From: Frankiales bacterium
GTDB lineage: Bacteria; Actinomycetota; Actinomycetes; S36-B12; CAIYMF01
Direction: 5' to 3'
Assembly (NCBI GenBank): GCA_016125335.1
Contig: WGLY01000017.1
Coordinates: forward strand, 279,070-343,069
DNA length: 64,000 nucleotides
Made by a program: the position numbers and the translations under genes. Under the pieces are notes generated by a model. It saw nothing but the letters and a program-made list of their open reading frames with translations, was not told the DNA's origin and made no database searches. Shown piece after piece: positions 56,572 through 64,000 of this stretch (the stretch's first letter is position 1; every line of letters begins with the position of its first letter).

Positions 56572-57450
56572 GTGACCGAGTACCGCCGGATCCTGCTCGA
56601 GGGCGCCGCCGTGCAGGTGGTGCGCCACGGCGACACCCTCGTCGCCGCCGACGGCCGCGAGGTGGGCGTCGAGGACGCCGTGCACCTGCCGCCGAGCGAG
56701 CCGACCAAGATCGTCGCGGTGCACCTGAACTACGACAGCCGCACGCGCGAGTTCATGACCCGCCTGCCCGCGGCGCCGACGTACTTCCACAAGCCGACGA
56801 CCGCGCTGAACTCGCACAAGGGCGCGGTGGTGCGGCCCGAGGGCTGCAAGTGGCTCAACTACGAGGGCGAGATCGTCATCGTGATCGGCCGCACCTGCCG
56901 CAACGTCTCGCCGGCCGAGGCGGCCGACTACATCGCCGGCTACACCGTGGGCAACGACTACGGCCTGCACGACTTCCGCGACACCGACGCCGGATCGATG
57001 CTGCGGGTGAAGGGCTCGGACACCCTCGCCCCGGTCGGCCCCGGCCTGGTGACCGACTGGGACTTCCGCGGCAAGGGCATCCGCACGCTGGTCAACGGGG
57101 AGGTGAAGCAGGAGGGCAGCACCGACGAGATGGAGTGGGACATGCACTACCTCGTCGCCGACATCGCCCGCACGATCACCCTGCTCCCCGGCGACATGCT
57201 GTTCTCCGGCACGCCGGCCAACTCGCGGCCCGTGCAGCCCGGCGACGTCGTCGAGGTGGAGGTGGAGGGCCTCGGCCGGCTGACCAACCACATCGTCACC
57301 GGCCCCACGCCGATCCGCACCGACGTCGGCGCGCAGCCCACGGAGAGCGAGGAGGTCGTCTCCACCGCCCTGGGCGGCGACTGGGAGTTCCGCGGCATCC
57401 GCACCCCGAGCAAGGACCTCTACCCCTCCACCGTGGAGGAGAAGGCCTGA
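56572..57450 (+). CDS. hpaG: Fumarylacetoacetate hydrolase-family isomerase/decarboxylase, HpaG-like
   Basis: 292 residues of the FAH superfamily. Metal-binding acidic residues are in NYEGEIVIVIGRTC and NDYGLHDFRDTDAGS; FHKPTTALNSHKGAVV and SGTPANSRPVQPGDVVEVEVEG are further signatures. In homoprotocatechuate degradation HpaG isomerises and decarboxylates the ring-cleavage product. Members of this fold also hydrolyse acylpyruvates, so the reaction is inferred from the neighbours. GTG start after GGAGACCTCCC. Confidence 0.88.
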   Translation: MTEYRRILLEGAAVQVVRHGDTLVAADGREVGVEDAVHLPPSEPTKIVAVHLNYDSRTREFMTRLPAAPTYFHKPTTALNSHKGAVVRPEGCKWLNYEGEIVIVIGRTCRNVSPAEAADYIAGYTVGNDYGLHDFRDTDAGSMLRVKGSDTLAPVGPGLVTDWDFRGKGIRTLVNGEVKQEGSTDEMEWDMHYLVADIARTITLLPGDMLFSGTPANSRPVQPGDVVEVEVEGLGRLTNHIVTGPTPIRTDVGAQPTESEEVVSTALGGDWEFRGIRTPSKDLYPSTVEEKA

Positions 57451-57481
57451 TGGGCCGGCACTTGCCGGCGGAGGCGTGCCG

Positions 57482-58420
57482 ATGACCGAGCTGCGCTGGC
57501 TCATGGTGCTGACGGAGAACGAGGCGATCCTCGACCCCCGCGACCTCGGCGGCCTGGTCGAGGTCGCGCGCGTGGCCGAGGCGAACGGCGTCGACGGCGT
57601 GATGCTCTCCGAGCACGTGCTGCTGGGGCCGGACTCCGGGGCGGCGGGCACGATGGCCAACCCGCGCGACTACGCGGCCCCCGGCAACCAGTCGCCGGCG
57701 TACCCGTGGCCCAACAGCGTGGTGCTGCTCTCGGCCATCGCGCAGGCGACGTCGTCGCTGCGGCTGGTGGCCGGCGCCATCATCGCGCCGCTGCGCCACC
57801 CCTTGCTGCTGGCCAAGGAGCTCGGCACGCTCGACCTGCTCAGCCAGGGCCGCCTCGTGGTGCTGCCCACGGTGAGCTGGAGCCGCGACGAGTACGCCGC
57901 CCTCGGCGTCCCGTTCGCCGAGCGCGGCAAGATCCTCGACGAGCAGCTCGAGGTGCTCGCGAAGGCCTGGGGCCCCTACCCGATCAGCCACGACGGGCCG
58001 CGGTTCCCCTTCCGCGACGTGTGGCTCGAGCCGGGCGCGTGGACGGCGTCGGGCCCTCCGCTGTGGTTCGGCGGGCAGGGCATGCCCCCGCACGTCGTGC
58101 GCCGCATCGCCCGCTACGGCAGCGGGCTCAACCCCTTCGGCGCGCTCACCGACGACGACATGGCGGCGCTCGCCGCGGGGATGCGCGAGGCCGGGCGCGA
58201 CCTGTCCGACCTCGATCTCGTCGGGGGGATCCGGGGCCGTTTCACCGGCCCCGACGACGTCGCCGACGTCGACGAGGCGCTGCGCGACCTCCCACGCCAG
58301 GTCGAGCAGGGGTTCACCACGATCTGCTTCAAGCCGGCGATGTTCTGCCGCAGCGTCGACGACGTGCCGGCCCTGTGCCGCCACCTCGTCGACGAGGGCC
58401 GGCGGCTCGTCGGCGGCTGA
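57482..58420 (+). CDS. F420-dependent LLM-class oxidoreductase (TIGR03619-like)
   Basis: A 312-residue luciferase-like (LLM) TIM barrel. Recognisable are VEVARVAEANGVDGVMLSEHVLLG, the central HPLLLAKELGTLDLLSQGRLVVLPTVSWSRDEYAALGVPFAERGKILDEQLEVL and the GLNPFG/GFTTICFKP end. The coenzyme F420 or FMN use cannot be told from one sequence, but LLM proteins of this length in Actinobacteria commonly use F420. The ATG is preceded by GGCGGAGG. It closes the hpaEDG transcript, before a strong terminator. Substrate unknown. Confidence 0.87.
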   Translation: MTELRWLMVLTENEAILDPRDLGGLVEVARVAEANGVDGVMLSEHVLLGPDSGAAGTMANPRDYAAPGNQSPAYPWPNSVVLLSAIAQATSSLRLVAGAIIAPLRHPLLLAKELGTLDLLSQGRLVVLPTVSWSRDEYAALGVPFAERGKILDEQLEVLAKAWGPYPISHDGPRFPFRDVWLEPGAWTASGPPLWFGGQGMPPHVVRRIARYGSGLNPFGALTDDDMAALAAGMREAGRDLSDLDLVGGIRGRFTGPDDVADVDEALRDLPRQVEQGFTTICFKPAMFCRSVDDVPALCRHLVDEGRRLVGG

Positions 58421-58434
58421 TCCCGCGACACACG

Positions 58435-58472
58435 GAAGGAGGCCCCGGGGACGTGTCCCCGGGGCCTCCTTC
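58435..58472. terminator. Strong bidirectional terminator
   Basis: Two perfectly complementary 18-base arms (58435-58452 and 58455-58472) with a two-base apex lie between the LLM gene and the convergent permease gene. The stem is GC-rich (gaaggaggcccc...). This is the clearest terminator in the window. Confidence 0.85.
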
Positions 58473-58488
58473 GACGTGCGGTGCGGAC

Positions 58489-60015
58489 TCAGGTCACCAG
58501 GTCGGCGACAGCGTCCTCGTTCTCGCCGGACAGCCGCAGCTTGCCGACGATGGTGCCCACCACGAACATCACGAACGGCAGGAGCACCAGCACCCAGCCC
58601 GTGGTGTTGAGGCCCCACGGCTCGGTGGTGGGGTCGACGCCGTCCTGCACGGTGCCGGCCAGCAGGCCGAACCGCGAGGCCAGCAGCCACAGGCCGATGC
58701 CGAGACCGAAGATCGACAGCAGCGGAGCCATGATCGAGGCCCAGATCGACGCCTCGCCCCGGTGCCGGGAGAAGAACGCGATCACGGCGACCGACACCAG
58801 GATCTCGACGAACACGATGGCGAGCACCGCGAGGCCGGAGGTCCAGTAGAAGAGGTTGACGATCGGGTCGAGGTTGTCGAAGGCGAAGATCAGGATGACG
58901 ATCAGCGAGATGACCGACGTCGTGATCGTCGCGGTCCACGGGGCCCCGCGGCGGTTGACCCGGTCGAGCGCCTTCGGCAGCACGCCCGCGCGGCCCATCG
59001 CGTAGAAGTACCGGGCGGCGGAGTTCTGGAACGCCAGCAGGCCGGCGAACAGCGAGCTCACCACGAGCCAGCTCATGACGTCGCGCATCCACGAGCCGAC
59101 GTAGGTCTCGGCGACCGTGAACAGCACGTTGGCCGGGTCGGCCAGGGGAGCGCCGTCCACCGTGGAGAGCTCGACGGTCTTGTCGATCACGGTCGAGGCG
59201 CCGAGGCCGGTGACGATGGCGAACGCGGTGAAGCCGAAGATCACCGTGATCGTGATGACGGCGAGGTAGGTCGCCCGCGGCACCGTGCGGTGCGGGTCGC
59301 GCGACTCCTCGCCGTAGATCGCGGTGGCCTCGAAGCCGATGTAGGACGCGAACGCGAAAGCGAGCGCGATGCCCGCGGTGCTGGCCAGGCCGCCGGAGAA
59401 GATGTTCGAGGGCAGGAACGACGCGCCGAGGTCGATGCCCTCGGGCTTGCTGCCGGAGAACAGCACGGCGAACGCCGTGACCACGAGGGAGAGCAGCTCG
59501 AGGCTCATGAGCACGCCGAGCACCTTCGCGCCGACGTCCACCGAGAGGGCGGACAGGCCGGTGACGAGCACCCAGGCGATGAGGGTCCACACGTACCAGG
59601 GCCAGTCGACGCTGAACGTGGAGTTCATCTGGCCGGACACCACGCCGCCGAAGAAGCCGAACACGGCGAGCTGGACGGCGAGGTAGGCGACGAGCGACAC
59701 GAACGCCGACCCGACACCGGGGATGATCCCGAGGCCGCGGCCGACGAAGGCGAAGAACGCGCCCACGTTGGTGACCTTGGTGGCCATCGCGGCGTAGCCC
59801 ACCGAGAACAGCAGCAGGATGATGCCGACGACGACGTAGGCACCCGGCGCGGCGGCGCCGTTGCCCAGGACGATCGCCACGGGCACCGCGCCGGTCATGC
59901 CGACGAGCGGTGCCGCCGCGGCGACGACGAAGAAGACGATGCCGAGGATGCCGAGCCGTCCTCGGTGCAGTGCCGTCTCGGGGGTCTCCTGCGGCGCAGG
60001 CTGGAGCTGGGTCAT
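58489..60015 (-). CDS. APC-superfamily amino-acid/amine permease
   Basis: 508 residues with about 12 membrane segments and the APC core motif (VVAAAAPLVGMTGAVPVAI in helix 1; YIGFEATAIYGEESRDPHRTVPRATYL between helices 6 and 7). These carriers take up amino acids, polyamines or other amines with protons. The ATG has GAGGAGA upstream. It lies at the edge of the gamma-glutamyl/hpa cluster and a related palindromic region (60059-60079) precedes it. Its location supports an amine-like substrate for the pathway. Confidence 0.92.
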   Translation of the reverse strand: MTQLQPAPQETPETALHRGRLGILGIVFFVVAAAAPLVGMTGAVPVAIVLGNGAAAPGAYVVVGIILLLFSVGYAAMATKVTNVGAFFAFVGRGLGIIPGVGSAFVSLVAYLAVQLAVFGFFGGVVSGQMNSTFSVDWPWYVWTLIAWVLVTGLSALSVDVGAKVLGVLMSLELLSLVVTAFAVLFSGSKPEGIDLGASFLPSNIFSGGLASTAGIALAFAFASYIGFEATAIYGEESRDPHRTVPRATYLAVITITVIFGFTAFAIVTGLGASTVIDKTVELSTVDGAPLADPANVLFTVAETYVGSWMRDVMSWLVVSSLFAGLLAFQNSAARYFYAMGRAGVLPKALDRVNRRGAPWTATITTSVISLIVILIFAFDNLDPIVNLFYWTSGLAVLAIVFVEILVSVAVIAFFSRHRGEASIWASIMAPLLSIFGLGIGLWLLASRFGLLAGTVQDGVDPTTEPWGLNTTGWVLVLLPFVMFVVGTIVGKLRLSGENEDAVADLVT

Positions 60016-60058
60016 GCGGCTCTCCTCGCGGGGCCTGGTCGGGGGGCGGGCATGATCG

Positions 60059-60079
60059 TACGGATACGAACGATCCGTA
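60059..60079. promoter_or_regulatory. Perfect inverted repeat upstream of the permease gene
   Basis: tacggat-acgaacg-atccgta has 7-base perfect arms and a 7-base spacer. It lies 43-63 bases upstream of the permease ATG, over its promoter. It resembles the regulon motif only loosely (acgaacg core), so it may belong to a different regulator. Confidence 0.5.
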
Positions 60080-60146
60080 AGAGTGGCGCGCGTCACCACG
60101 GCCGTCAAGGGTTTCGGGTCAGTTTTGTTCGGTTGCGAAGAAGTTG

Positions 60147-60165
60147 TGACCACCTGCGGTGGTCA
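60147..60165. promoter_or_regulatory. Perfect 8-base-arm inverted repeat in the 304-base gap
   Basis: tgaccacc-tgc-ggtggtca is a perfect palindrome with a 3-base centre. It lies in the 304-base non-coding stretch 60016-60319, between the permease and the DHFR-like gene. It could be an operator, or a short hairpin. Apart from this and the repeat at 60059, I see no gene in that stretch. Confidence 0.45.
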
Positions 60166-60319
60166 GCGTGCCCAGTCCGGCGGCCGGGCAGGGGTGGGGC
60201 CGTCGTCCCCGCCCCTGGGTACGGTCCGTCGTGGTGGCTCGGCCGGCCGGGCGCCGTGCTCGAACCGCCGGGTCCGGTCCGCCAGGGACCGGTCGGCGGC
60301 GTCACCGAGGGGGCACACC

Positions 60320-60961
60320 GTGTCGCGAGTCCGCGTCCACAATTTCACGATCTCGCTCGACGGCTTCGGCACCGGCGAGGACCTGTCCCTCGACGCGCCC
60401 TTCGGCCACGCGGGCCACCGGCTGCACGAGTGGATGTTCGCCACCCGGTTCGGCCGCAGCACCGTGCTCGGGCAGCCCGGCGGCAGCGAGGGGGTGGACG
60501 ACGCCCTGGCCGAGCGGTACGGGCCGGGGATCGGCGCGGAGATCATGGGCGCGGGCAAGTTCGGCCCGCCCGGCTGGCAGGACGACCCTGACTGGCGCGG
60601 CTGGTGGGGCGAGGACCCGCCGTTCGGCACCCCGACGTTCGTGCTCACCCACCGCCCCCGGCCGTCGCTGACGATGCAGGGGGGCACGACGTTCCACTTC
60701 CTCGACGCCTCCCCCGAGGAGGCCCTCGCCGTCGCACGGGAGGCCGCGGCGGGTCAGGACGTGCGCATCGGCGGCGGCCCGACCATGCTGCGCTCCTTCC
60801 TCGCCGCGGGGCTCGTCGACCATCTCCACGTGGTGCAGGTGCCGATCCTGCTCGGTCGCGGCGTGCGCCTCTGGGACGGGCTCGAGGGATGGGAGCAGGG
60901 CTACCGCGTCGAGGTGGTCTCCTCGCCCGGCGGCGTCACCCACCTCACCTTCACCCGCTGA
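60320..60961 (+). CDS. Dihydrofolate-reductase-like protein (RibD_C fold)
   Basis: 213 residues of the RibD C-terminal/DHFR-like family: start VRVHNFTISLDGFGTGEDLSLD, central FGTPTFVLTHRPRPSLTMQGGTTFHFLD, and DVRIGGGPTMLRSFLAAGLVDHLHVVQVPILLGRG (the GGG-T loop binding NADPH phosphates, and GRG). It is likely an NADPH-dependent oxidoreductase of unknown substrate. GTG start. It is one of the common 'dihydrofolate reductase family' proteins rather than the folate enzyme. Confidence 0.88.
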   Translation: MSRVRVHNFTISLDGFGTGEDLSLDAPFGHAGHRLHEWMFATRFGRSTVLGQPGGSEGVDDALAERYGPGIGAEIMGAGKFGPPGWQDDPDWRGWWGEDPPFGTPTFVLTHRPRPSLTMQGGTTFHFLDASPEEALAVAREAAAGQDVRIGGGPTMLRSFLAAGLVDHLHVVQVPILLGRGVRLWDGLEGWEQGYRVEVVSSPGGVTHLTFTR

Positions 60962-60993
60962 CGCCCAACCCCGTCTCACGCGACACTGGGCGC

Positions 60994-61305
60994 GTGCTGT
61001 GCCGACCCACGACGCTCCCGGACGGGTCCGTGCGCTCGCCCACCGGAGCGGTGCTGCGCCGGATGCCGCGCACCCTGACGCGCCGGGAGTGCGACGAGCT
61101 GGTCCGTGCCGGGGCTCCGCTGATGACCGACGTCTACCCGGACGGCCTGCTGTGGTGGGACGGCGAGGACGCCCTCGCCCGGTGGGCCGAGGTCTCGCCT
61201 CTGGTGGTCAGGCGCCGGCTGCCCTCGGTGCACGAGGGCTGGATCGCGCACGTCTGGGACAGCGACGACGGCGACCGCGCCCTGCACCTCACCGGCTGGC
61301 ACTGA
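60994..61305 (+). CDS. Small protein of unknown function
   Basis: A 103-residue frame starting with a GTG 32 bases after the previous stop. The product has acidic and aromatic features (PDGLLWWDGEDALARWAEVSP) and ends in GDRALHLTGWH. It has normal amino-acid composition for a coding frame. No family recognised. Confidence 0.6.
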   Translation: MLCRPTTLPDGSVRSPTGAVLRRMPRTLTRRECDELVRAGAPLMTDVYPDGLLWWDGEDALARWAEVSPLVVRRRLPSVHEGWIAHVWDSDDGDRALHLTGWH

Positions 61306-61419
61306 CCTCACCTCACCGCGCGGGCTCGCCCGCGCAGCACGCATCCCGCAGCACTGCGCAGGGCCTGGATCATCTGCCATCCTCGGGAGACGAGGGGTGC
61401 GGCGTCGGACGGGGGCACG

Positions 61420-61976
61420 ATGCACGTGATCAAGGCAGCGGCAGTGCTCATCGCCGCGTCGGCCATGGCTGCCTGTACCGCCGCACCGGCTCCCCCCTCC
61501 GTCGGCTCGTCGCAGCCGCCGGCCGCGCCGGGTCCGGTGGCCGACCGCGACCTGCAGCTGCGGCCGGTGCTCACGTTGGAGTCCGCGCACTGCACACCGG
61601 GATCGACGCCCGCCCCCGTGTCGGCGAGCCCGATCCGGGCGTGCGCGGCTGACGGGACGATCCAGTACACCCTCGGTCCGGCGGCCGTCACGGGCTCCCA
61701 GGTGCAGACCATCGCCGTGGGAAGTGGATCGGTGCCCGGCACTGCGGAGATCGACATCACCTCGACGCGGCGGGCGCAGCGGCCCTGGCCGCCGTCACCG
61801 GCGAGGTCTCCCAGCTGCCGGAGCCCCGGACGGAACTGGCGATCTACGTGCACGGCCGGGTGCAGAGCGCGCCCTACGTCAGCAGTGCGATCGAAGGTGG
61901 CTCGATGATTATCACGGGCGACTTCACGACGGCGGAGGCGCAGGCCATCGTCGACAGCCTGATGACCCACACCTGA
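61420..61976 (+). pseudogene. SecD-like lipoprotein gene with a one-base frameshift
   Basis: An ATG-started frame encodes a lipoprotein (IAASAMAACTAAP) and a domain ending VPGTAEIDIT. At 61759-61762 the frame shifts by one missing base: in the next frame the text continues LDAAGAAALAAVTGEVSQLPE ... AIYVHGRVQSAPYVSSAIEGGSMIITGDFTTAEAQAIVDSL up to a stop at 61976, matching the SecDF P1/periplasmic-domain pattern (SAPxV...GGxxxITGxFTxxEA). The uninterrupted frame, by contrast, runs into Arg/Pro-rich junk to 61908. The simplest reading is a single C lost from ACCCTC. It may be a real mutation or a sequencing error. Confidence 0.72.
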
Positions 61977-62015
61977 GCGGATGCGCGACGGCTGAGAGCC
62001 TGCGCCATCACCAGC

Positions 62016-62046
62016 CCGAGACGTCCGATGCCGGACCGTGTCTCGG
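62016..62046. terminator. Hairpin between convergent genes
   Basis: ccgagac-gtccg-atgc-cggac-cgt-gtctcgg forms a stem of 7 plus 5 pairs with a 3-base bulge and a 4-base loop. It sits between the ends of the SecD-like pseudogene and the UPF0158-like gene. Confidence 0.55.
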
Positions 62047-62054
62047 CGCGCGGA

Positions 62055-62747
62055 TCACGGGAGGGCGTCGTACCCCTCGTCGGCGAGCCACGCTCTGGCG
62101 CGTCCGAGTCGCCGTTCTGCGGACAGGACTCTCCAGTGGACGCGGTACTGCTCGTGCCGGTCGAGGGCGGACTGGAAGCGTCGGAACGCACCCCGCCCGT
62201 GGAGGGCCAGCGTGAGGTCGTCCCGAGCGGAGCGGTCGGTCACGGTGGCCGTGAAGTCGACCATGTCCTGGTAGGCCGCGCGGCTCCCGTCGCCGTCCAC
62301 GTCGAGCCACCGGTGGGGGTCGGGGTCGCCCTCCGGGTCGAGATCGTCGACCTGCCCGTCATCGACGACCTCCATCGGCCAGACGTCGCCCGTCGTCAGG
62401 TCAAGGTAGCCACCGCGGGGATCGCCTAGAACGTCTGCCAGCATGTCGAGGTCGATCGCGGCAGCGGCCCGGCCCGTCGAGGTGCCGGCGGACAATGCCG
62501 AGAGCAGCTCGACGAGCACATCATCGCCGGTCCAGCAACGCGCGCTCAGCGCGTCCATCAGCCGTGCCGTCGCGGCGGCACCGTCCGGCCCGGCGTCGAG
62601 CGCGATGATCCCGGCCGGGCCGGAGGCCTGCAGCAGGCCGACGTCGACTCCACCGGCTACGGGCCGCGCGCAGAGGCTCGGGTCACGGCGTGCGGCCGAG
62701 GACGTCAGTGCCCGCCAGCTCGACTCGATGACGTCGCGGTCGCTCAC
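62055..62747 (-). CDS. UPF0158-like protein of unknown function
   Basis: 230 residues. The middle contains a segment typical of the UPF0158 family (GGYLDLTTGDVWPMEVVDD) and the following conserved region includes YQDMVDFTATV and GAFRRFQSALDRHEQ, a form of FxxFxxAL. The function of the family is unknown. GTG start with no strong ribosome site. It is the first of the small hypothetical genes at the right end. Confidence 0.75.
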   Translation of the reverse strand: MSDRDVIESSWRALTSSAARRDPSLCARPVAGGVDVGLLQASGPAGIIALDAGPDGAAATARLMDALSARCWTGDDVLVELLSALSAGTSTGRAAAAIDLDMLADVLGDPRGGYLDLTTGDVWPMEVVDDGQVDDLDPEGDPDPHRWLDVDGDGSRAAYQDMVDFTATVTDRSARDDLTLALHGRGAFRRFQSALDRHEQYRVHWRVLSAERRLGRARAWLADEGYDALP

Positions 62748-62834
62748 CCGACCACCCTGACCTACCTCACGACCACGGGCAATCCCATGGCCGCTCCCGA
62801 CGATCAGTCGAGCACTCTCGGTACGTACGCGCGC

Positions 62835-63191
62835 TCAGGACCCCTCGCCGGCGGGGGCGGGCCCCGGGGACAACTCGAGTGATGCTCCCTTGCGGAACGC
62901 CCAGTAAGCCTCAGCGACGTCCGGGTCAATCTCGACCGGCAGCCCCGAGTACCTGCGATCTTGCCCGTCCCGGTGGGGCCCAGAGACCCAGAAGTTCTCG
63001 CCGGTCTCGACGTCGTAGTGATTGGCGTCGAAAGAGCGAAAGTGTCGAAGCGTGCGCCCCTTGAAGTACACCGTCCGACCGGACTTCGAGAAGGAGACCC
63101 GGCTGATCCACGCCGGCCCCCGGTCGACGTCGTAGCCGGTCTTCAGCTCGACGTACATGACGCGATCTCGCACGAGGAAAGGATGCGTCAT
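62835..63191 (-). CDS. Small protein of unknown function
   Basis: A 118-residue protein when started at the ATG at 63191 (MTHPFLVRDRVMYVELKTG); another in-frame ATG at 63158 is possible and marks the conserved-looking core. The core has GYDVDRGPAWISRVSFSKSGRTVYFKGRTLRHF and DANHYDVETGENFWVSGPHRDGQDRRYSG, a pattern I associate with widely scattered hypothetical proteins in bacteria, with no established function. The product is rich in aromatics and the local GC content is below that of the window. It could be an immunity-type gene. Confidence 0.68.
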   Translation of the reverse strand: MTHPFLVRDRVMYVELKTGYDVDRGPAWISRVSFSKSGRTVYFKGRTLRHFRSFDANHYDVETGENFWVSGPHRDGQDRRYSGLPVEIDPDVAEAYWAFRKGASLELSPGPAPAGEGS

Positions 63192-63232
63192 CGCGCCTGC
63201 GGCTGGCGAGCGCGATCGGCACTTCCGCTGGG

Positions 63233-63586
63233 TCAATCGCCCAGGAACCATAGGTAGGTGTGCGGGCGCCTCATGTGCTCTGCCACGAGGACTCGGAGTC
63301 CAGCGAGGAGCGCGCCTCGTTCATCGGAGGCGTCCGCACTCTGTAGACGATCGAGTTCGGCCAGCAGCCTCGGGACCTGCTGTCGGTTAAAGCACGTATC
63401 CCCGTAAGGGTCGACGCTCGCCAGCATGGGAGAGTCGTCCCCGTTGCCAATCACAAGAGGGAAAGGCACCTCTGGTCGATCTGGGGCCACTCGCTGGGAC
63501 GGCGACAACTGCTCCTGCACGTCACGGATCGACGCGACGCGATCGCCCCGTTCGGCGCGGACGACGACAGAGATTGGCACGCCCAC
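63233..63586 (-). CDS. Small hypothetical protein
   Basis: A 117-residue frame with GTG start. Visible parts are MGVPISVVVRAERGDRVASIRDVQEQLSPSQ and FPLVIGNGDDSPMLASVDPYGDTCFNRQQVPRLLAELDRLQSADASDERGALLAGLRVLVAEHMRRPHTYLWFLGD. The amino-acid composition is that of a real soluble protein. This type is common beside other small genes in immunity-like clusters; no function is assigned. A neighbouring gene upstream and downstream is on the same strand. Confidence 0.65.
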   Translation of the reverse strand: MGVPISVVVRAERGDRVASIRDVQEQLSPSQRVAPDRPEVPFPLVIGNGDDSPMLASVDPYGDTCFNRQQVPRLLAELDRLQSADASDERGALLAGLRVLVAEHMRRPHTYLWFLGD

Positions 63587-63667
63587 ATCCTGCCGCAGTA
63601 GGTTCCATGCCAGAACTCAGATGGACCTGTCAGCGCGAGTCAGAACGGCACATCTGCTCGGGCTAGG

Positions 63668-63982
63668 TCACTCCTCGACGGAGTCGAGACCGCGGAGGTT
63701 GCCTACCAAGAAGGCGATGGCGGCCGCGTCCTGCTCCGGTGTGAGCGGTCCAAGATCGGCACTCGACTCGCCGCCAATGACCTGGCGCAGAAGCACCCAC
63801 GGCCAGGCAATCGGTCCTGAGTCGTACTGCCTCCGCACCCGCTCCTCGAGGACAGCAAGCCGATTGCGGCCCTCGGCCAGGTCGAACCCCTGAACGAGGA
63901 AGACTGTCCGCTCGTAGGTGGGCCTGCCGGTGTACATGCCGGGGCGGTGTTCGATCTCGTCCAACAACTCAGCCCAGGTCAC
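63668..63982 (-). CDS. Small hypothetical protein
   Basis: A 104-residue frame (GTG start at 63982) with the N-terminus MTWAELLDEIEHRPGMYTGRPTYERTVFLVQGFDLAEG, a form seen in putative immunity or accessory proteins. It has normal soluble-protein composition. It may continue the small-gene cluster beyond the right edge. Function unknown. Confidence 0.62.
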   Translation of the reverse strand: MTWAELLDEIEHRPGMYTGRPTYERTVFLVQGFDLAEGRNRLAVLEERVRRQYDSGPIAWPWVLLRQVIGGESSADLGPLTPEQDAAAIAFLVGNLRGLDSVEE

Positions 63983-64000
63983 AGCTCGAGTCTGGCACGA

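Overview
The window is very GC-rich (mostly 70% or more), uses many GTG starts and ATGA/GTGA gene overlaps, and encodes lineage markers such as a FadE5-type acyl-CoA dehydrogenase, an F420-dependent luciferase-like oxidoreductase, a DUF222/HNH '13E12' protein and both forms of CoxL. It is chromosomal DNA of a soil-type actinobacterium (Actinomycetota); the genus cannot be fixed from the sequence alone. No rRNA, tRNA, CRISPR array, prophage or IS element was seen.

Layout. 1-9.7 kb: housekeeping and accessory genes (MarR plus MFS exporter, Sua5, GyrI-like protein, FadE5, an ABC exporter with its own MarR/GbsR-like regulator, RsgA). 9.8-14.6 kb: a YdeP-type molybdopterin oxidoreductase, an HD-GYP protein and a ferredoxin-reductase-like flavoprotein. 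14.7-36.2 kb: a molybdenum island. It holds a form II cox-like hydroxylase (S-L-M order, AYRGAGR loop), a ModABC molybdate importer, a HTH-TOBE molybdate-sensing protein, three XdhC/CoxF-family proteins, a MocA-like cytidylyltransferase, MoaE and MoaA, then a true form I CO dehydrogenase (coxG, then M-S-L order, with the diagnostic AYxCSFR loop) followed by coxF, coxD, coxE, moeA and a mogA/moaB gene. Together these import molybdate, build the cofactor and mature an aerobic CO dehydrogenase, so the organism is probably able to oxidise CO. MoaC, MoaD/MoeB and MoaB-independent steps are not in the window.

36.2-41 kb: lipoproteins, a DHA2-family exporter, a kinase-like/SnoaL pair. 41-45.4 kb: an operon of cytochrome P450, a phthalate-dioxygenase-type reductase, a Rieske-oxygenase homologue that has lost several metal ligands, and an acetoacetate-decarboxylase-like protein. 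45.4-50.3 kb: small secreted or membrane proteins, FolD and an HNH protein. 50.4-60 kb: a catabolic cluster with a glutamine-synthetase-like gamma-glutamyl ligase, two glutamine-amidotransferase/gamma-glutamyl-hydrolase family proteins, a MarR regulator with an N-terminal cysteine cluster, HpaE/HpaD/HpaG-like homoprotocatechuate meta-cleavage enzymes, an F420 LLM oxidoreductase and an APC permease. 60-64 kb: a DHFR-like reductase, a frameshifted SecD-like lipoprotein gene and small, slightly lower-GC hypothetical genes.

The most interesting signal is a shared inverted repeat, GTTCGG-N2-CCGAAC with one-mismatch variants. It stands in front of the P450 operon (41136), the glutamine-synthetase-like gene (51774), the amidotransferase gene (51888) and the hydrolase/aldehyde dehydrogenase pair (54073). 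This ties two clusters about 10 kb apart into one probable MarR-controlled regulon. I infer a gamma-glutamylated (probably aromatic) amine pathway that drains into homoprotocatechuate cleavage. The assignment of substrate is inference.
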